DNA of 64,000 bases from CAWBXL01 sp963837365 (GCA_963837365.1 CAWIMW010000001.1:620001-684000); one strand, 5' to 3'; shown: positions 9,409 to 18,577, numbered from the stretch's first letter. Program-made: numbers and translations. The notes: generated by a model not told the origin, from the letters alone.

Positions 9409-9414
9409 TAGAAT
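9409..9414 (+). promoter_or_regulatory. -10 box of leaderless promoter
   Basis: TAGAAT ends six bases before the ATG at 9421. The position implies a transcript starting at or near the ATG. No consensus -35 is seen. Confidence 0.5.
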
Positions 9415-9420
9415 GTAGGG

Positions 9421-9570
9421 ATGCAACGCAAAGTCATGTGGATATTGATCATTGTTCTCGGCCTGGTGGCTGATTTCATCCTGCCGCTCTGGTGGGGGAT
9501 ACTGGCAACCCTCCCGATTGTTTTTTTGAGTTGGTGGGTTGCCTATAGAAGCGGTTGGTTTGTGGACTAA
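9421..9570 (+). CDS. Small two-span membrane protein
   Basis: 49 residues from ATG 9421 to TAA 9570. Two hydrophobic segments (VMWILIIVLGLVADFILPLW and ILATLPIVFLSWWVAYRSGW) with a short loop and almost no soluble part. It sits alone on the plus strand between lpxD and the VOC gene, ending four bases before the VOC stop on the opposite strand. No family recognised. The TAGAAT box six bases upstream supports it being expressed as a leaderless message. Confidence 0.6.
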   Translation: MQRKVMWILIIVLGLVADFILPLWWGILATLPIVFLSWWVAYRSGWFVD

Positions 9571-9574
9571 GACT

Positions 9575-9952
9575 TTAAATAGTTTTGCGCTCCGGTCCAA
9601 ACAAAGTCAGCAAATGCCCGTCCGGGTCAGGAAAGTTCGCCGCCCACATGGGCCCGTTTACCTGGTGCGGTTCATGAGAAAACTGCACGCCCTGCTGCTC
9701 TAGGGCAACAGTGGCGGCACGAACATCCTCCACCGAAAAGATGACTTCGGTAGCACCGGCTACGCTGGCGGAGTTCTTTGCAAGTGATTCACTGAGAATG
9801 ACACTCACGGCGCCGGTCTCAAGGAAAGCAAATCCCGGAATCTGCATATTCAGCTTGATTCCCAGCTGGTCGCGGTAGAAAGCGATGGATTGCTCAAGGT
9901 TGCCTACCCCCAGCATCACCATACTGACTGGAGGCAGGCTAAAAGCAGGCAT
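9575..9952 (-). CDS. VOC-fold (glyoxalase/bleomycin resistance-like) protein
   Basis: 125 residues, a single vicinal-oxygen-chelate unit pair. Characteristic segments are MLGVGNLEQSIAFYRDQLGI (first beta-alpha-beta unit), VIFSVEDVRAATVALEQQGV and NFPDPDGHLLTLFGPE (end of the second unit, with the metal-ligand Glu region). Substrate unknown; such proteins range from isomerases to antibiotic-binding proteins. Start ATG 9952 lies five bases past the stop of the transpeptidase gene, so the two form an operon. Confidence 0.9.
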   Translation of the reverse strand: MPAFSLPPVSMVMLGVGNLEQSIAFYRDQLGIKLNMQIPGFAFLETGAVSVILSESLAKNSASVAGATEVIFSVEDVRAATVALEQQGVQFSHEPHQVNGPMWAANFPDPDGHLLTLFGPERKTI

Positions 9953-9957
9953 TTGAT

Positions 9958-11169
9958 CTACTGAGACCCGCCGCCGACAGACTTCATGCCCGCCGTATTG
10001 GCCGGTGGCTGGCTCAGGAAGAAATTGTGGTCGTACAGGTTGCGGTAGATGCGTCCAGTGATCTCGGCAGCCTTGGGGCCATAAGTCGGCCGTCCGCCTT
10101 GCAGGAAGACCACCACGACGATGCGGCCCACGTCCGTGTTGGCATAGGAAGCGAACCACCCAAAGCGCGTACCCGCGCGCGAGCAAGTCCCGGTCTTGCC
10201 CAGGATTTCCTCTTCATCAAAATTCACCCGCACGCTTCGGGCAGTTCCATAGTTCACCGCGCCGGCCATGCCGTCCGAAATCTCGGGGATCACCGGAGCA
10301 ATATCCAGGTGCCGCTTCACCCGCGGCTCAAAATCAGCCACTTCGTCGGAGTTCGCCGGATGCTGCAAGTAGTAAAGCGTCCCGCCATTGGCGATCGCGG
10401 AAACCAGCGCGCCCAGTTGCAGCGGGGTCATCGAGATCCCTTCGCCGAACGAGCACATCTTCCCCACGCCACCCAGCCGGGAGGAAATTTCATCTTCCGG
10501 ATAAATGCCAGGCTGCTCCCCCGAAATGTTGTACCCGGCCAACTCGCCCAACCCATAGCGATGCGCGTAGTAGCTCACCTTCTCAAATCCCAGCTTCCGG
10601 CCCAGCGCTTCAAAGTAGGCATTGTTCGAATGTGCCAACGCTGCGGTCAAATTCATGTGGCTGCGGCGGCCCAGTTTGATCTCCGTCTCTTTGGTGATCA
10701 GCCCTTCATTAAGCGCCGCTAATGCAACCGATAGTTTGATGGTCGAGCATGGCTGCGCCCCACTGGAAAGTGCCAATTTCTGGTTCACCATCGCCAAAAT
10801 GCGTCCACTGGTAGGCTCGATGGCGACCACAGTGCCGTTCATGTTGCCCAAGGCGTCAACCGCAGCCTGACGCACAACCGGATCTTCACCGTCCGTTGCG
10901 TCGCCCGCAGTGATGTCTTCCGCAAACGAACTGGTATGGAAGCGCTCACGGCGGTGACGGCGACGTGCATACTTCGGATACCCGCGAGAGTGGGCCAATG
11001 TGCGTAAATGCTTGCGCGCGCCCGCAGTCTCGCTAACCTGGGCCTTGGGTTTCTTAGTGGCCAGCTGTCCCGAATTTACCGTGGCAGCAGTGCCGCTGAC
11101 ATGGAGCATCAGCGCGAAAATAAATATGATGACGGGCCGAATAAAGAAAGAACGCTTACAAAAAGTCAC
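9958..11169 (-). CDS. Secreted penicillin-binding transpeptidase-like protein
   Basis: 403 residues starting at GTG 11169 with GGGGAG upstream. A signal peptide (FIRPVIIFIFALMLHVSGTA) is followed by a basic linker rich in Arg/His and then a single transpeptidase/class D beta-lactamase-type domain. All three active-site motifs are present: SxxK (PCSTIKLSVAL), SxN (AHSNNAYFEALG) and KTG (ILGKTGTCSRAG). It lacks a PBP dimer domain, so it is a minimal D,D-transpeptidase/carboxypeptidase or related enzyme acting on peptidoglycan. It shares an operon with the VOC gene downstream. Confidence 0.88.
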   Translation of the reverse strand: MTFCKRSFFIRPVIIFIFALMLHVSGTAATVNSGQLATKKPKAQVSETAGARKHLRTLAHSRGYPKYARRRHRRERFHTSSFAEDITAGDATDGEDPVVRQAAVDALGNMNGTVVAIEPTSGRILAMVNQKLALSSGAQPCSTIKLSVALAALNEGLITKETEIKLGRRSHMNLTAALAHSNNAYFEALGRKLGFEKVSYYAHRYGLGELAGYNISGEQPGIYPEDEISSRLGGVGKMCSFGEGISMTPLQLGALVSAIANGGTLYYLQHPANSDEVADFEPRVKRHLDIAPVIPEISDGMAGAVNYGTARSVRVNFDEEEILGKTGTCSRAGTRFGWFASYANTDVGRIVVVVFLQGGRPTYGPKAAEITGRIYRNLYDHNFFLSQPPANTAGMKSVGGGSQ

Positions 11170-11530
11170 TATCCTGCTCCCCGGAATTGTGATTGAAATT
11201 ACTCTTTACTAGAGGCACGAATCCTGCCAGTGGTCGCCACCACCGCAAGAAACCGCAATTCCCAGATAATACGGGACTTAAGCAGATAACCGCAATAGCA
11301 AATTCGGGCCATGAAAACCGCCCGACAATTAGGTAACCGCCTAAGAATCAATAGCTTGTGAGGGGGTTTCCGTTCGGAGCAGCACTTTGGTAACTAAGGC
11401 ATGAGATTACTCTCATGATCTTGCTCAAAAAGGGAAGACTCTTTCCACTGTGCAAAAGCGGATCCCAAACTCGATATCCTGCAAGAAAATCCATCTTGGT
11501 TTGAGTTTAAGAACAAACTTCACCAGTCCA
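11170..11530. other. Gene-free stretch
   Basis: About 360 bases upstream of the transpeptidase gene. I see no credible coding frame or RNA gene. It probably contains the leftward promoter of the transpeptidase; a palindromic repeat begins at its right end (11531). Confidence 0.5.
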
Positions 11531-11647
11531 TTTGTCATTCCGAAGCGCGTTTTTTGCGCGGGGAATCTGCTGTCTTGGACAGTGCGACAAAGCCGTTAGC
11601 GAAAGCAGATTCCTCCTCTTGGCTACGCGAATTGTCGAAATGACAAA
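11531..11647. repeat. Intergenic palindromic repeat, copy 2 (full hairpin element)
   Basis: Outer inverted arms TTTGTCATT (11531-11539) and AATGACAAA (11639-11647); inner arms GAATCTGCT (11563-11571) and AGCAGATTC (11604-11612). The right arm read leftward matches the repeat at 4869-4916. The whole 117 bases could fold into one long interrupted hairpin. It lies between convergently ending P460 and divergent transpeptidase genes. Confidence 0.75.
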
Positions 11648-11687
11648 GGATATGGCAATTCATCTTTCCATCAGATTGTCGAAACTG

Positions 11688-12263
11688 TTACTCCACTTTC
11701 TCGCGCTCCTCGTTGTAAGTCCCGAACTTCTTCGCTACCGGCTTCAACGTAGGATAAAACTGCACGAAGCTGTGTTCCACTGCCGCATGCGCATCGTGGC
11801 ACGACCAGCATCCACCCTTGGGATTTGCCGCGGCTTCTTTGCTGTCCATGTCAAAGTTGTAGTAAGTCCACGTGTCGGGACGGCTGCTGTCCTTGACTTC
11901 CATTCCGTAGCCCATGGCGTCCACCTGATAGTTCCCATGCTTATTGATGGACGCTTTGCTCTCCGCCCCACGCTCTTCCACCACGAACATGGTTTTATCC
12001 GGCCACTTCCCGTTGTTCAGAAATTCGTGATAAGCCCATTGTGGCACGAAGACATTGGTGAACATTTCGTGCCCGCCGGCCTGTGGGTTGTAATTCATGC
12101 CCAATCCTGCGGAGAGAAATATCCATTCGCGAAAGTCGCCGGGCGCGAGCAAGTGCCCGTCCTTCGAATACTGCGGCGTAGGATGGTTGGCATCGGGCGA
12201 GGCGCCAAGCAGCACCCCCACCAGCAACAGCAATGCCATCGTCGTAAACACAAAATATTTCAT
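11688..12263 (-). CDS. Cytochrome P460 family protein
   Basis: 191 residues. A signal peptide (MKYFVFTTMALLLLVGVLLG) directs export, and one c-type heme site CWSCH lies near residue 151, followed by HAAVEHSFVQFYPTL as in the P460 family. Family members oxidise hydroxylamine or nitric oxide or detoxify them; the exact substrate here is unknown because the heme-Lys crosslink residue cannot be assigned with confidence. It is monocistronic, upstream of the rng terminator on the same strand. Confidence 0.87.
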   Translation of the reverse strand: MKYFVFTTMALLLLVGVLLGASPDANHPTPQYSKDGHLLAPGDFREWIFLSAGLGMNYNPQAGGHEMFTNVFVPQWAYHEFLNNGKWPDKTMFVVEERGAESKASINKHGNYQVDAMGYGMEVKDSSRPDTWTYYNFDMDSKEAAANPKGGCWSCHDAHAAVEHSFVQFYPTLKPVAKKFGTYNEEREKVE

Positions 12264-12364
12264 GCAGTCTCCTTGGCAAACGGGTTATGAGAAGGCAATA
12301 CGCGATCCCGTACCAGAATGTTCCGGGCACGTGATTGGACGAAATGAAGGTTGCTTCGGAAAGC

Positions 12365-12393
12365 AAAAGCCGGACGATTTCCGCCCGGCTTTT
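12365..12393. terminator. Rho-independent terminator after rng
   Basis: Inverted repeat AAAAGCCGG (12365-12373) and CCGGCTTTT (12385-12393). Read leftward it gives a GC stem followed by TTTT, directly after the rng stop at 12409. Confidence 0.8.
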
Positions 12394-12408
12394 AAGGATT
12401 TATGGGGC

Positions 12409-15051
12409 TCAGTTAACGTCGAACTGTTCCTGGTGGAGCGCGGGATCGCTCTTCACAATCACTGTCTTTTTGGTCAGTTCTTCCATTTCAGTCAATAGGC
12501 GGCCGTTGTCTGATTTAAGTGCCTTGGCAACCTCGGGGTTCACCCGCAACATCACGTCGGTGTGTTCCAGGTGTTTGGCAATCTTGCGCATCTCCACGTA
12601 GATTTCGTTGCAGACGGTGGTGACCGATTTTACAAAACCGGTGGACGTGCAATAGGGGCAGGGTGAACCAATGGTCCGTTCCAGCGACTGTTTGACCCGC
12701 TTGCGGGTGATTGCCACCAGCCCGAAATCATTGAACTGAAGCACCTTCGAGGGTGCGCGATCGCTCCGCAACGCTTCTTCCAGTGCCTGCATGACTTTCT
12801 GGCGGTTGCGGCGCTCATCCATGTCGATGAAATCGATGATGATGATGCCGCCCAGATCGCGCAGGCGTACCTGACGCACGATCTCCTTGATCGCATCCAC
12901 GTTGGTCTTGACGATGGTGTCTTCCAGTCGTGCCGTCTTGCCGACGTACTTGCCGGTATTGATGTCAATCGCCACCAAGGCCTCAGTCTGATTGATGACG
13001 ATATAGCCGCCACTCTTGAGCCAGACTTTCGACTTGAGCGCCTTGTTAATTTCTTCGTTGAGACCGAACTGTTCGTAGAGCGGCGTTTCTTTGGAGTAGA
13101 GCTTCACCCGCCGCACCAGCGCGGGCTGGAAGCGGTTGGCGAAGCGCAGGATGCGTTCGTATTCCTGTTCGTTGTCGACCCAGATCACGGAGAAATCCGA
13201 AGTGACCTGATCGCGCAGCACACGCTCGACGACATTGAGATCGTGATAGATCAAGGCCGGCGCCTTGCCGCTGTCAGAACGGCCCTTGATTTCGTTCCAG
13301 AGGCCCTTGAGAAAGCGGATATCAGCCCGCAATTCTTCTTCGGATGCATTCTGTGCCGCGGTGCGGACAATAAATCCACCATGTCCGTTCTCGCGTTCGC
13401 TGATGATGATCCGTTTCAGGCGCTGGCGTTCTTCTTCCGAAGCAATCTTGCGCGAGACCCCAGTGTGGTTCACCGTCGGCATGTAGACCAGAAAACGCCC
13501 CGGCAGCGCAATGTGGCTGGTGATGCGCGCGCCTTTTTTGCCAATCGGTTCCTTGGCAATCTGTACCAGAATCTCCTGGCCTTCTTTCAGCAGATCGCTG
13601 ATCTGCGGGACTTGCTGGTTGTCACGGCGGCGGAAGTGGCGGCCGCCACCTCCACGGCGTCCACGGGGACCACGCCGGTCAGATCCTGGGCGGCGGGCAC
13701 GTTGCGTGTAATCGGCCGTGGCTGCCGGAGCGCGGAGTTCCGCGCGAACGTCTACCGTACCATTGCCGCGAGCTTCTGCATCGAGAATGGCTTCTGCCTC
13801 TGCCTGGGCCTCTTCCAGTTCATCTTCTTCTTCGGCCTCATCCTCCACGTCTTCAGTTTCGCCAATGGCCGCTTGTTCTTCAGAAATTGGGTCCGAAGAG
13901 AATGCCATTACCGTTTCAGAGGCTGATTCACCAACCGCTGCAATCTCATGGGCATGGTTCTGGTTGTGATCACTTGCCGCACTGGTTTCTTCTTCCATTT
14001 CATCGAATGCGGCATCTTCTTCAAGCTCTTCGACGTAATGGGCCAGATCGGCTTCTTCCTCTTCGATCTCTTCTTCCGCGATCATGCCCACGGCAGCGAT
14101 CTGGGAGGAATGGTCCGGGTGATCGGAAATCGCAGTTAGCTTCTCTTCCCGAGCCGGTTCTTCCTCAACGGTTTCTTCAAAGGCCGCCTCGATGGGAGTC
14201 TTGTGCTGCGTCTCTCGCTCACGGCCCCAGAAAGGCTGTTCTGCTTCCGGTTCTTTTGCCTCCACAACCGTGGGCGTTTCTGCGGCTTCTTCGACAACTG
14301 GGGAGGCAAAACTGGGTTCTTCGTTTGCAACTACTTCCGGTCCCTTGGCAAATTCCGGCTCATCGTCGGGAAAATTTGCAGCCAGGGCTGGATTGGAATG
14401 GGTGACGACCGCCACATGCTGCGGTTCGGCTGCAACCTGATTGCGGCGATATTTGGAGATGGACTCTCCGGGAAGAACAATGGGTTCATATCCCGGAGGC
14501 GGACCGAAATCATCCCGCCCCGCTACAGGCTCGGTGGCCGCGGGCCGGGAGTATCTTGGCTCCGGGGTCTCGCGTTCCCCACGCCGTCCACGCCCGCGGC
14601 GGCGCCGTCCACGCCAGCCCCCCCGTTCCTGCCGGTCTGCTGAACCATTGGATTCGCGCGGCTCAGCAGGCTGGCCCGGCTGCCGGCTTGATACTGATTC
14701 CGCCTCCGTTTCAGCTTCGCCGCTTACGCTTTCTGCGGCCGGCTGGGCTTCCACCCGAGGCTGGGGCCGCCGTTCCTGCACCGGACGATCGGTGGATACT
14801 TCGTCCACGTCATCTGTGTCTTCCAACTCCATGAAGTCGGAAACGTACAGGAAGGCATCACGCTCCAGCCCAATGTCCACAAACGCAGATTGCATTCCGG
14901 GAAGAACGCGGGTGACCCGGCCTTTGTAGATCGAGCCGGCCAAGGTGTATTCGTTTTCTCTTTCGAGGTAAATTTCGGCAAGTAGATCATCTTCGACCAG
15001 GCCCACACGAGTTTCGTGAGGAGTGGCCGAGACAAACAGTTCTTTGTTCAT
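12409..15051 (-). CDS. rng: Ribonuclease E/G with large insertion in the S1 domain
   Basis: 880 residues, ~390 more than E. coli RNase G. The N-terminus (MNKELFVSATPHETRVGLVE, SIYKGRVTRVLPGMQSAFVD) is the first part of the S1 domain. From about residue 80 to 470 an acidic Glu/Asp-rich stretch, ending in an Arg/Gly-rich patch, interrupts it; the S1 domain resumes at QISDLLKEGQEILVQIAKEP. Catalytic Asp residues lie in LVAIDINTGKYVG and IIIIDFIDMDERR, and the Zn-link is CPYCTSTG. It processes rRNA/tRNA and mRNA in the cytoplasm. GGAG precedes the ATG. rodA lies upstream. Confidence 0.94.
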   Translation of the reverse strand: MNKELFVSATPHETRVGLVEDDLLAEIYLERENEYTLAGSIYKGRVTRVLPGMQSAFVDIGLERDAFLYVSDFMELEDTDDVDEVSTDRPVQERRPQPRVEAQPAAESVSGEAETEAESVSSRQPGQPAEPRESNGSADRQERGGWRGRRRRGRGRRGERETPEPRYSRPAATEPVAGRDDFGPPPGYEPIVLPGESISKYRRNQVAAEPQHVAVVTHSNPALAANFPDDEPEFAKGPEVVANEEPSFASPVVEEAAETPTVVEAKEPEAEQPFWGRERETQHKTPIEAAFEETVEEEPAREEKLTAISDHPDHSSQIAAVGMIAEEEIEEEEADLAHYVEELEEDAAFDEMEEETSAASDHNQNHAHEIAAVGESASETVMAFSSDPISEEQAAIGETEDVEDEAEEEDELEEAQAEAEAILDAEARGNGTVDVRAELRAPAATADYTQRARRPGSDRRGPRGRRGGGGRHFRRRDNQQVPQISDLLKEGQEILVQIAKEPIGKKGARITSHIALPGRFLVYMPTVNHTGVSRKIASEEERQRLKRIIISERENGHGGFIVRTAAQNASEEELRADIRFLKGLWNEIKGRSDSGKAPALIYHDLNVVERVLRDQVTSDFSVIWVDNEQEYERILRFANRFQPALVRRVKLYSKETPLYEQFGLNEEINKALKSKVWLKSGGYIVINQTEALVAIDINTGKYVGKTARLEDTIVKTNVDAIKEIVRQVRLRDLGGIIIIDFIDMDERRNRQKVMQALEEALRSDRAPSKVLQFNDFGLVAITRKRVKQSLERTIGSPCPYCTSTGFVKSVTTVCNEIYVEMRKIAKHLEHTDVMLRVNPEVAKALKSDNGRLLTEMEELTKKTVIVKSDPALHQEQFDVN

Positions 15052-15055
15052 GCAT

Positions 15056-15081
15056 ACTCCGGTTCCCAGCCGTGCTGGGAA
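15056..15081 (-). promoter_or_regulatory. Hairpin abutting the rng ribosome binding site
   Basis: Perfect arms TTCCCAGC (15063-15070) and GCTGGGAA (15074-15081) around a three-base loop; read leftward the hairpin ends three to four bases before the GGAG of rng. RNase E of E. coli is autoregulated through hairpins in its leader, so a similar role is conceivable; it could also be an attenuator. Confidence 0.4.
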
Positions 15082-15440
15082 TTCACCGGATCAGTGGCAG
15101 GAAACGACGGGAGGAGCAAGCGCTGCGATAACTGTCCCTAACAAGGGAAAGCTGGGGCCCCGGAGCTTTGTCCGGAACCGAATCCGTGGCACAACCTGTG
15201 GAATCTTTCGCACTATCGCATTCACGTTCTTGCCGGGGTTTGTGACCGCTCTCTCAATTACTGAGGGGGCCGTTACCTGCCCGGAACGCCTTAGCTTTTT
15301 CCTCCGGCCTCTTCACTGCAACCGCCGGTAAGTGCCCTCTTTACGCGAGAGCGATCGTTATCTTTAAATCTCTAAAACCTGTAAATCTCTAAACTTTTCC
15401 CGCCCGCAAGGAGGGGCTCTATCTATCTTGTTTCCGTTGC
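15082..15440. repeat. rodA-rng spacer with direct repeats
   Basis: About 360 bases without a gene. It contains two copies of TAAATCTCTAAA (15365-15376 and 15382-15393). The rest is GC-rich and probably untranslated leader of rng. No RNA family recognised. Confidence 0.45.
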
Positions 15441-16526
15441 TCAATTTACAAAGCGGCGCATGCGGACATTCATAACCAGCCCCAGCGCCATAAACATGAA
15501 CAGAACGGAAGACCCGCCATAACTCATCAACGGCAGGGGTATTCCCGTGACTGGCATAAAACCAACCACCATGCCGATGTTAACCAGGACATGAAAGCTG
15601 AGTACAGCCACCACTCCCATGACGATAAACGTGCCCGCCCGGTCGGGGGCGGTTTGCGCGTTCTGCGTCAGACGCATCAGCACAATGAAGTATAGCAGTA
15701 GTAACCCCAGGGCACCCACAAATCCATGTTCCTCGGAGAAGGCGGCGAAGATAAAGTCCGTTTGGGGAATGGGTAAGAAGGATAAATGCGTTTGGGAGCC
15801 ACCCTGGCTGCCCCAAATCCCCCCCGAACCAACCGCGATCTTGGATTGTATAACTTGATACCCCGTACCCTGGGAATCAGCCTCCGGCTCCAGGAAACTG
15901 ACCAGCCGGTCGCGCTGATAAGGCTTCAAAACATGCCATGCCAGCGGCATCATCATTCCCGCCAAGAGGACGACCGCAGCCGCCTGCTTCCACCGCAACC
16001 CTCCCAGAAACAGTCCCATAATCGCAATCGGCAGATAGGTAAGGGACGTCCCGAGGTCAGGCTGCTTCAATACCATCAGCATGGGAATGATGACTATCCC
16101 GCCCGCTTTGGCAAAATCCGACCAGGAAAGCTCCCGCTGGCTCAAATCCACAAAATACTTGGCCACCGCCAAAATCAATATGAGCTTGACCCATTCCGAA
16201 GGTTGAAAGTGAACACCCATCGGCAGTTTCACCCACCGCTTGGCTCCCAAATACCGCTGCCCGAAAACCAAAACGATCATCAGCGATCCCAACGCGGCAA
16301 AGTAAATCCAGTGAATCTGGTCCAGCAGCGTCTGGTAGTTCAGCAGGCTGACGACGAACATCGCCGCCACGCCGGCTGCGATCCAATACATTTGCCTGAT
16401 ATGGGCACCGGCAAATTTGGTGTGTGCCGTGGCGCTGCGAATTTCGAGAACACCCAGGACGCAAATGATGAAAACAAAAAACAGAAGCAGCCAGTCAAAA
16501 TCGCGGAATGAAACGTAACGTGCCAT
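15441..16526 (-). CDS. rodA: Rod shape-determining SEDS glycosyltransferase
   Basis: 361 residues, about ten membrane spans. SEDS-family signatures are visible: ASSTAR-like PDLGTSLTYLPIA (the catalytic Asp region of the fourth extracellular loop), VGSGGIWGSQGG and PLPLMSYGGSSVLF near the C-terminus. RodA polymerises glycan strands for lateral-wall elongation together with PBP2, whose gene (mrdA) ends 41 bases upstream. The ATG at 16526 has no strong ribosome binding site, suggesting translational coupling or a weak start. Confidence 0.96.
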   Translation of the reverse strand: MARYVSFRDFDWLLLFFVFIICVLGVLEIRSATAHTKFAGAHIRQMYWIAAGVAAMFVVSLLNYQTLLDQIHWIYFAALGSLMIVLVFGQRYLGAKRWVKLPMGVHFQPSEWVKLILILAVAKYFVDLSQRELSWSDFAKAGGIVIIPMLMVLKQPDLGTSLTYLPIAIMGLFLGGLRWKQAAAVVLLAGMMMPLAWHVLKPYQRDRLVSFLEPEADSQGTGYQVIQSKIAVGSGGIWGSQGGSQTHLSFLPIPQTDFIFAAFSEEHGFVGALGLLLLYFIVLMRLTQNAQTAPDRAGTFIVMGVVAVLSFHVLVNIGMVVGFMPVTGIPLPLMSYGGSSVLFMFMALGLVMNVRMRRFVN

Positions 16527-16530
16527 AAGT

Positions 16531-16565
16531 TAACTGAGAACCGGGAACCGGCAACTGCGAACTGA
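16531..16565. repeat. mrdA-rodA spacer of iterated short words
   Basis: The spacer is built of related pieces (AACTGAGAACCGG, GAACCGGCAACTG, CGAACTGA). It is not coding and has no clear stem-loop. Comparable word repeats occur in the neighbouring spacers of this operon. Confidence 0.45.
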
Positions 16566-16567
16566 TA

Positions 16568-18535
16568 TCAATGGACCCCCGGAGCAGCCACAGCCAAAGC
16601 AGTGGGCTTGTTGGACAAAGGCAAAAAGAAATGCCCCGCTTGCAGGCCGTCTCTGTGTTCCTCCGTAGGAGCGCTCCAGACCGCAGCGATTTCCGCCTTT
16701 CCCTCAGACTCGGCAATCTTGCTGGGTATGCGCCGCTGCTTCTCGACATAGGCCTTAATCACATCTGCGACAATATGGGCAGTGCGGTCGCCGTGTTCCC
16801 CTTCTTCGAACAAGGCCGCCACCACAATTTCCGGATTACGGCGCGGCTCCACCCCCACGAACCAGCCGTTATCTTTGTATTTTTCTTTTTCCGCTGCTCC
16901 CATCTTGTTTTTCAACGCATTACTGATCACCTGCGCACTACCCGTCTTGCCCGCCATGTCGATGCCCTGAAGGCGCGAAAGCGCCGCCGTACCCACCGGA
17001 CTGACCACGTCCGCCATCGCATCCGTGATGATCTGCCAGTTTTGCGGATCGATCGGTACCTTGACCTCATCCGGGACCTTGGAAGCTGGGACCACACTCG
17101 GGGGCAAGTCGGTCGGGTTTGTCACATGGGGCCTGCGCATTATCCCCCCACTTGCAATCGCACCGATGGCGCGGGCAAGTTGGATCGGAGTCACCGTGAC
17201 AGCTCCCTGGCCGATGCCAACGGAGATGGTTTCTCCGGCATACCATTTCTGCTTGAAGTTTCGGATCTTCCACTCTTCCGACGGCATGACGCCACTTGCT
17301 TCCTGGGGTAGATCCACCCCCGTCCTTTGTCCGAGCCCAAATGCCGTGGCGTACTTCGCAATTCGATCAATTCCTAGTTTTTCAGCCAGCGTGTAAAAGA
17401 AAACATCGCAGGATTGGTAGACGCCTTTTGTGACATCAACCACACCGTGGGTTTGATGCCGTGCGGAAATCCAGCACTTGAAGTAGCGGCCATAGAATTC
17501 TGCGCCACCATTGCACACGACCTTCATATTTTGCGCGATCCCTTCTTGCAGGCCGGCGGTGGCCATGATGATTTTGAACACTGATCCGGGCGCCAATTGC
17601 GCTTGGATCGCCTTGTTCAATAGGGGGTGGTCATCATCATTGACCAGCTTGTTCCATTCCGTATGGGAAATACGCACGGCGAAGTCGTTGGGATCAAATG
17701 TTGGACGGCTGGCCATCGCCAAAATCTCGCCGGTACGCGGATCCATCGCTACAACCGCGCCATTCCTGTCGCCCAACGCCTGCTCCGCAGCAATCTGCAA
17801 ATCAATATCAATGGTGAGTTTCAGCGGTTTCCCCGGTACCGCCGGTTTCTCATCCAGTTGGCCGACTTCCTTGCCCTTGCTGTTCACTACCACCTGCTTC
17901 GACCCATTCTGCCCCATCAGAATGGAGTTGTATTCCAGTTCCACCCCCGACTGCCCCACCACATCGCCCGGATTGTAGAATTCAAACCGGGGGCGGTTCA
18001 GCATCTCCTCGCTGACCTCGCCTACATACCCGATCAGGTGCGCCATAAATCCATTCCGCGGATACAGCCGCCGGTGCGCCATGATGGTGTCCAGCTCCGG
18101 CAGCTCGTTATGGTGCGCGTCAATAAATGCAAGTTCATCCGGAGTGATGTCGTCTTTCAGGTAGATGGGTTGATATTGCGGAGTGGAGGCGAATTTCTTA
18201 ATTCTTTCTCGGACCTCTTTACGGTCCATGTGCAGGCCGTCGGCGATCATGTCCGAGTCGGCTACAATGTCGCGGGAAGAATCGCGCAACAACAGCGCGC
18301 TGAACGATGGGTAGTTGTCTACAATCGTGCGGCCTTCGCGGTCCAGAATTTTTCCCCGCGGAGCAAGGATCGGAACTTCGCGGATACGGTTTTTTTCCGC
18401 GAGTGTGGAGTAGAGATCGCTCTGCGAAACTTGCAACCGCCACAGTCCGTACGTCAACAGCAAAAAAATTCCCAGGATGATGTACTGGACCGCAGTCAAG
18501 CGGCCTGGCGAGATTTTTTCATCGCGGCCAAACAT
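16568..18535 (-). CDS. mrdA: Penicillin-binding protein 2, peptidoglycan transpeptidase
   Basis: 655 residues: a short cytoplasmic tail, one transmembrane helix (YIILGIFLLLTYGLWRLQ), a PBP dimer domain and the transpeptidase domain. Active-site motifs are SxxK (PGSVFKIIMAT), SxD/N (YQSCDVFFYTL) and KTG (MAGKTGSAQVI). It crosslinks lateral-wall peptidoglycan in the elongasome with RodA and MreBCD. The C-terminus carries a ~40-residue extension beyond the catalytic domain. It lies between mreD and rodA, all leftward. Confidence 0.96.
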   Translation of the reverse strand: MFGRDEKISPGRLTAVQYIILGIFLLLTYGLWRLQVSQSDLYSTLAEKNRIREVPILAPRGKILDREGRTIVDNYPSFSALLLRDSSRDIVADSDMIADGLHMDRKEVRERIKKFASTPQYQPIYLKDDITPDELAFIDAHHNELPELDTIMAHRRLYPRNGFMAHLIGYVGEVSEEMLNRPRFEFYNPGDVVGQSGVELEYNSILMGQNGSKQVVVNSKGKEVGQLDEKPAVPGKPLKLTIDIDLQIAAEQALGDRNGAVVAMDPRTGEILAMASRPTFDPNDFAVRISHTEWNKLVNDDDHPLLNKAIQAQLAPGSVFKIIMATAGLQEGIAQNMKVVCNGGAEFYGRYFKCWISARHQTHGVVDVTKGVYQSCDVFFYTLAEKLGIDRIAKYATAFGLGQRTGVDLPQEASGVMPSEEWKIRNFKQKWYAGETISVGIGQGAVTVTPIQLARAIGAIASGGIMRRPHVTNPTDLPPSVVPASKVPDEVKVPIDPQNWQIITDAMADVVSPVGTAALSRLQGIDMAGKTGSAQVISNALKNKMGAAEKEKYKDNGWFVGVEPRRNPEIVVAALFEEGEHGDRTAHIVADVIKAYVEKQRRIPSKIAESEGKAEIAAVWSAPTEEHRDGLQAGHFFLPLSNKPTALAVAAPGVH

Positions 18536-18551
18536 AGATTCGTCGTTAGCC

Positions 18552-18577
18552 TTGGGTCATTGGTCATTGGACGTTGG
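18552..18577. repeat. mreD-mrdA spacer of iterated short words
   Basis: TTGGGTCATTGG, GTCATTGG and ACGTTGG follow one another. The spacer (18536-18712) has no other recognisable feature. Confidence 0.45.

Noticed and set aside
13243..14929. Several long plus-strand frames opposite rng
   Set aside because: They are antisense shadows of the low-complexity Glu/Arg insert and have no start signals or domains.
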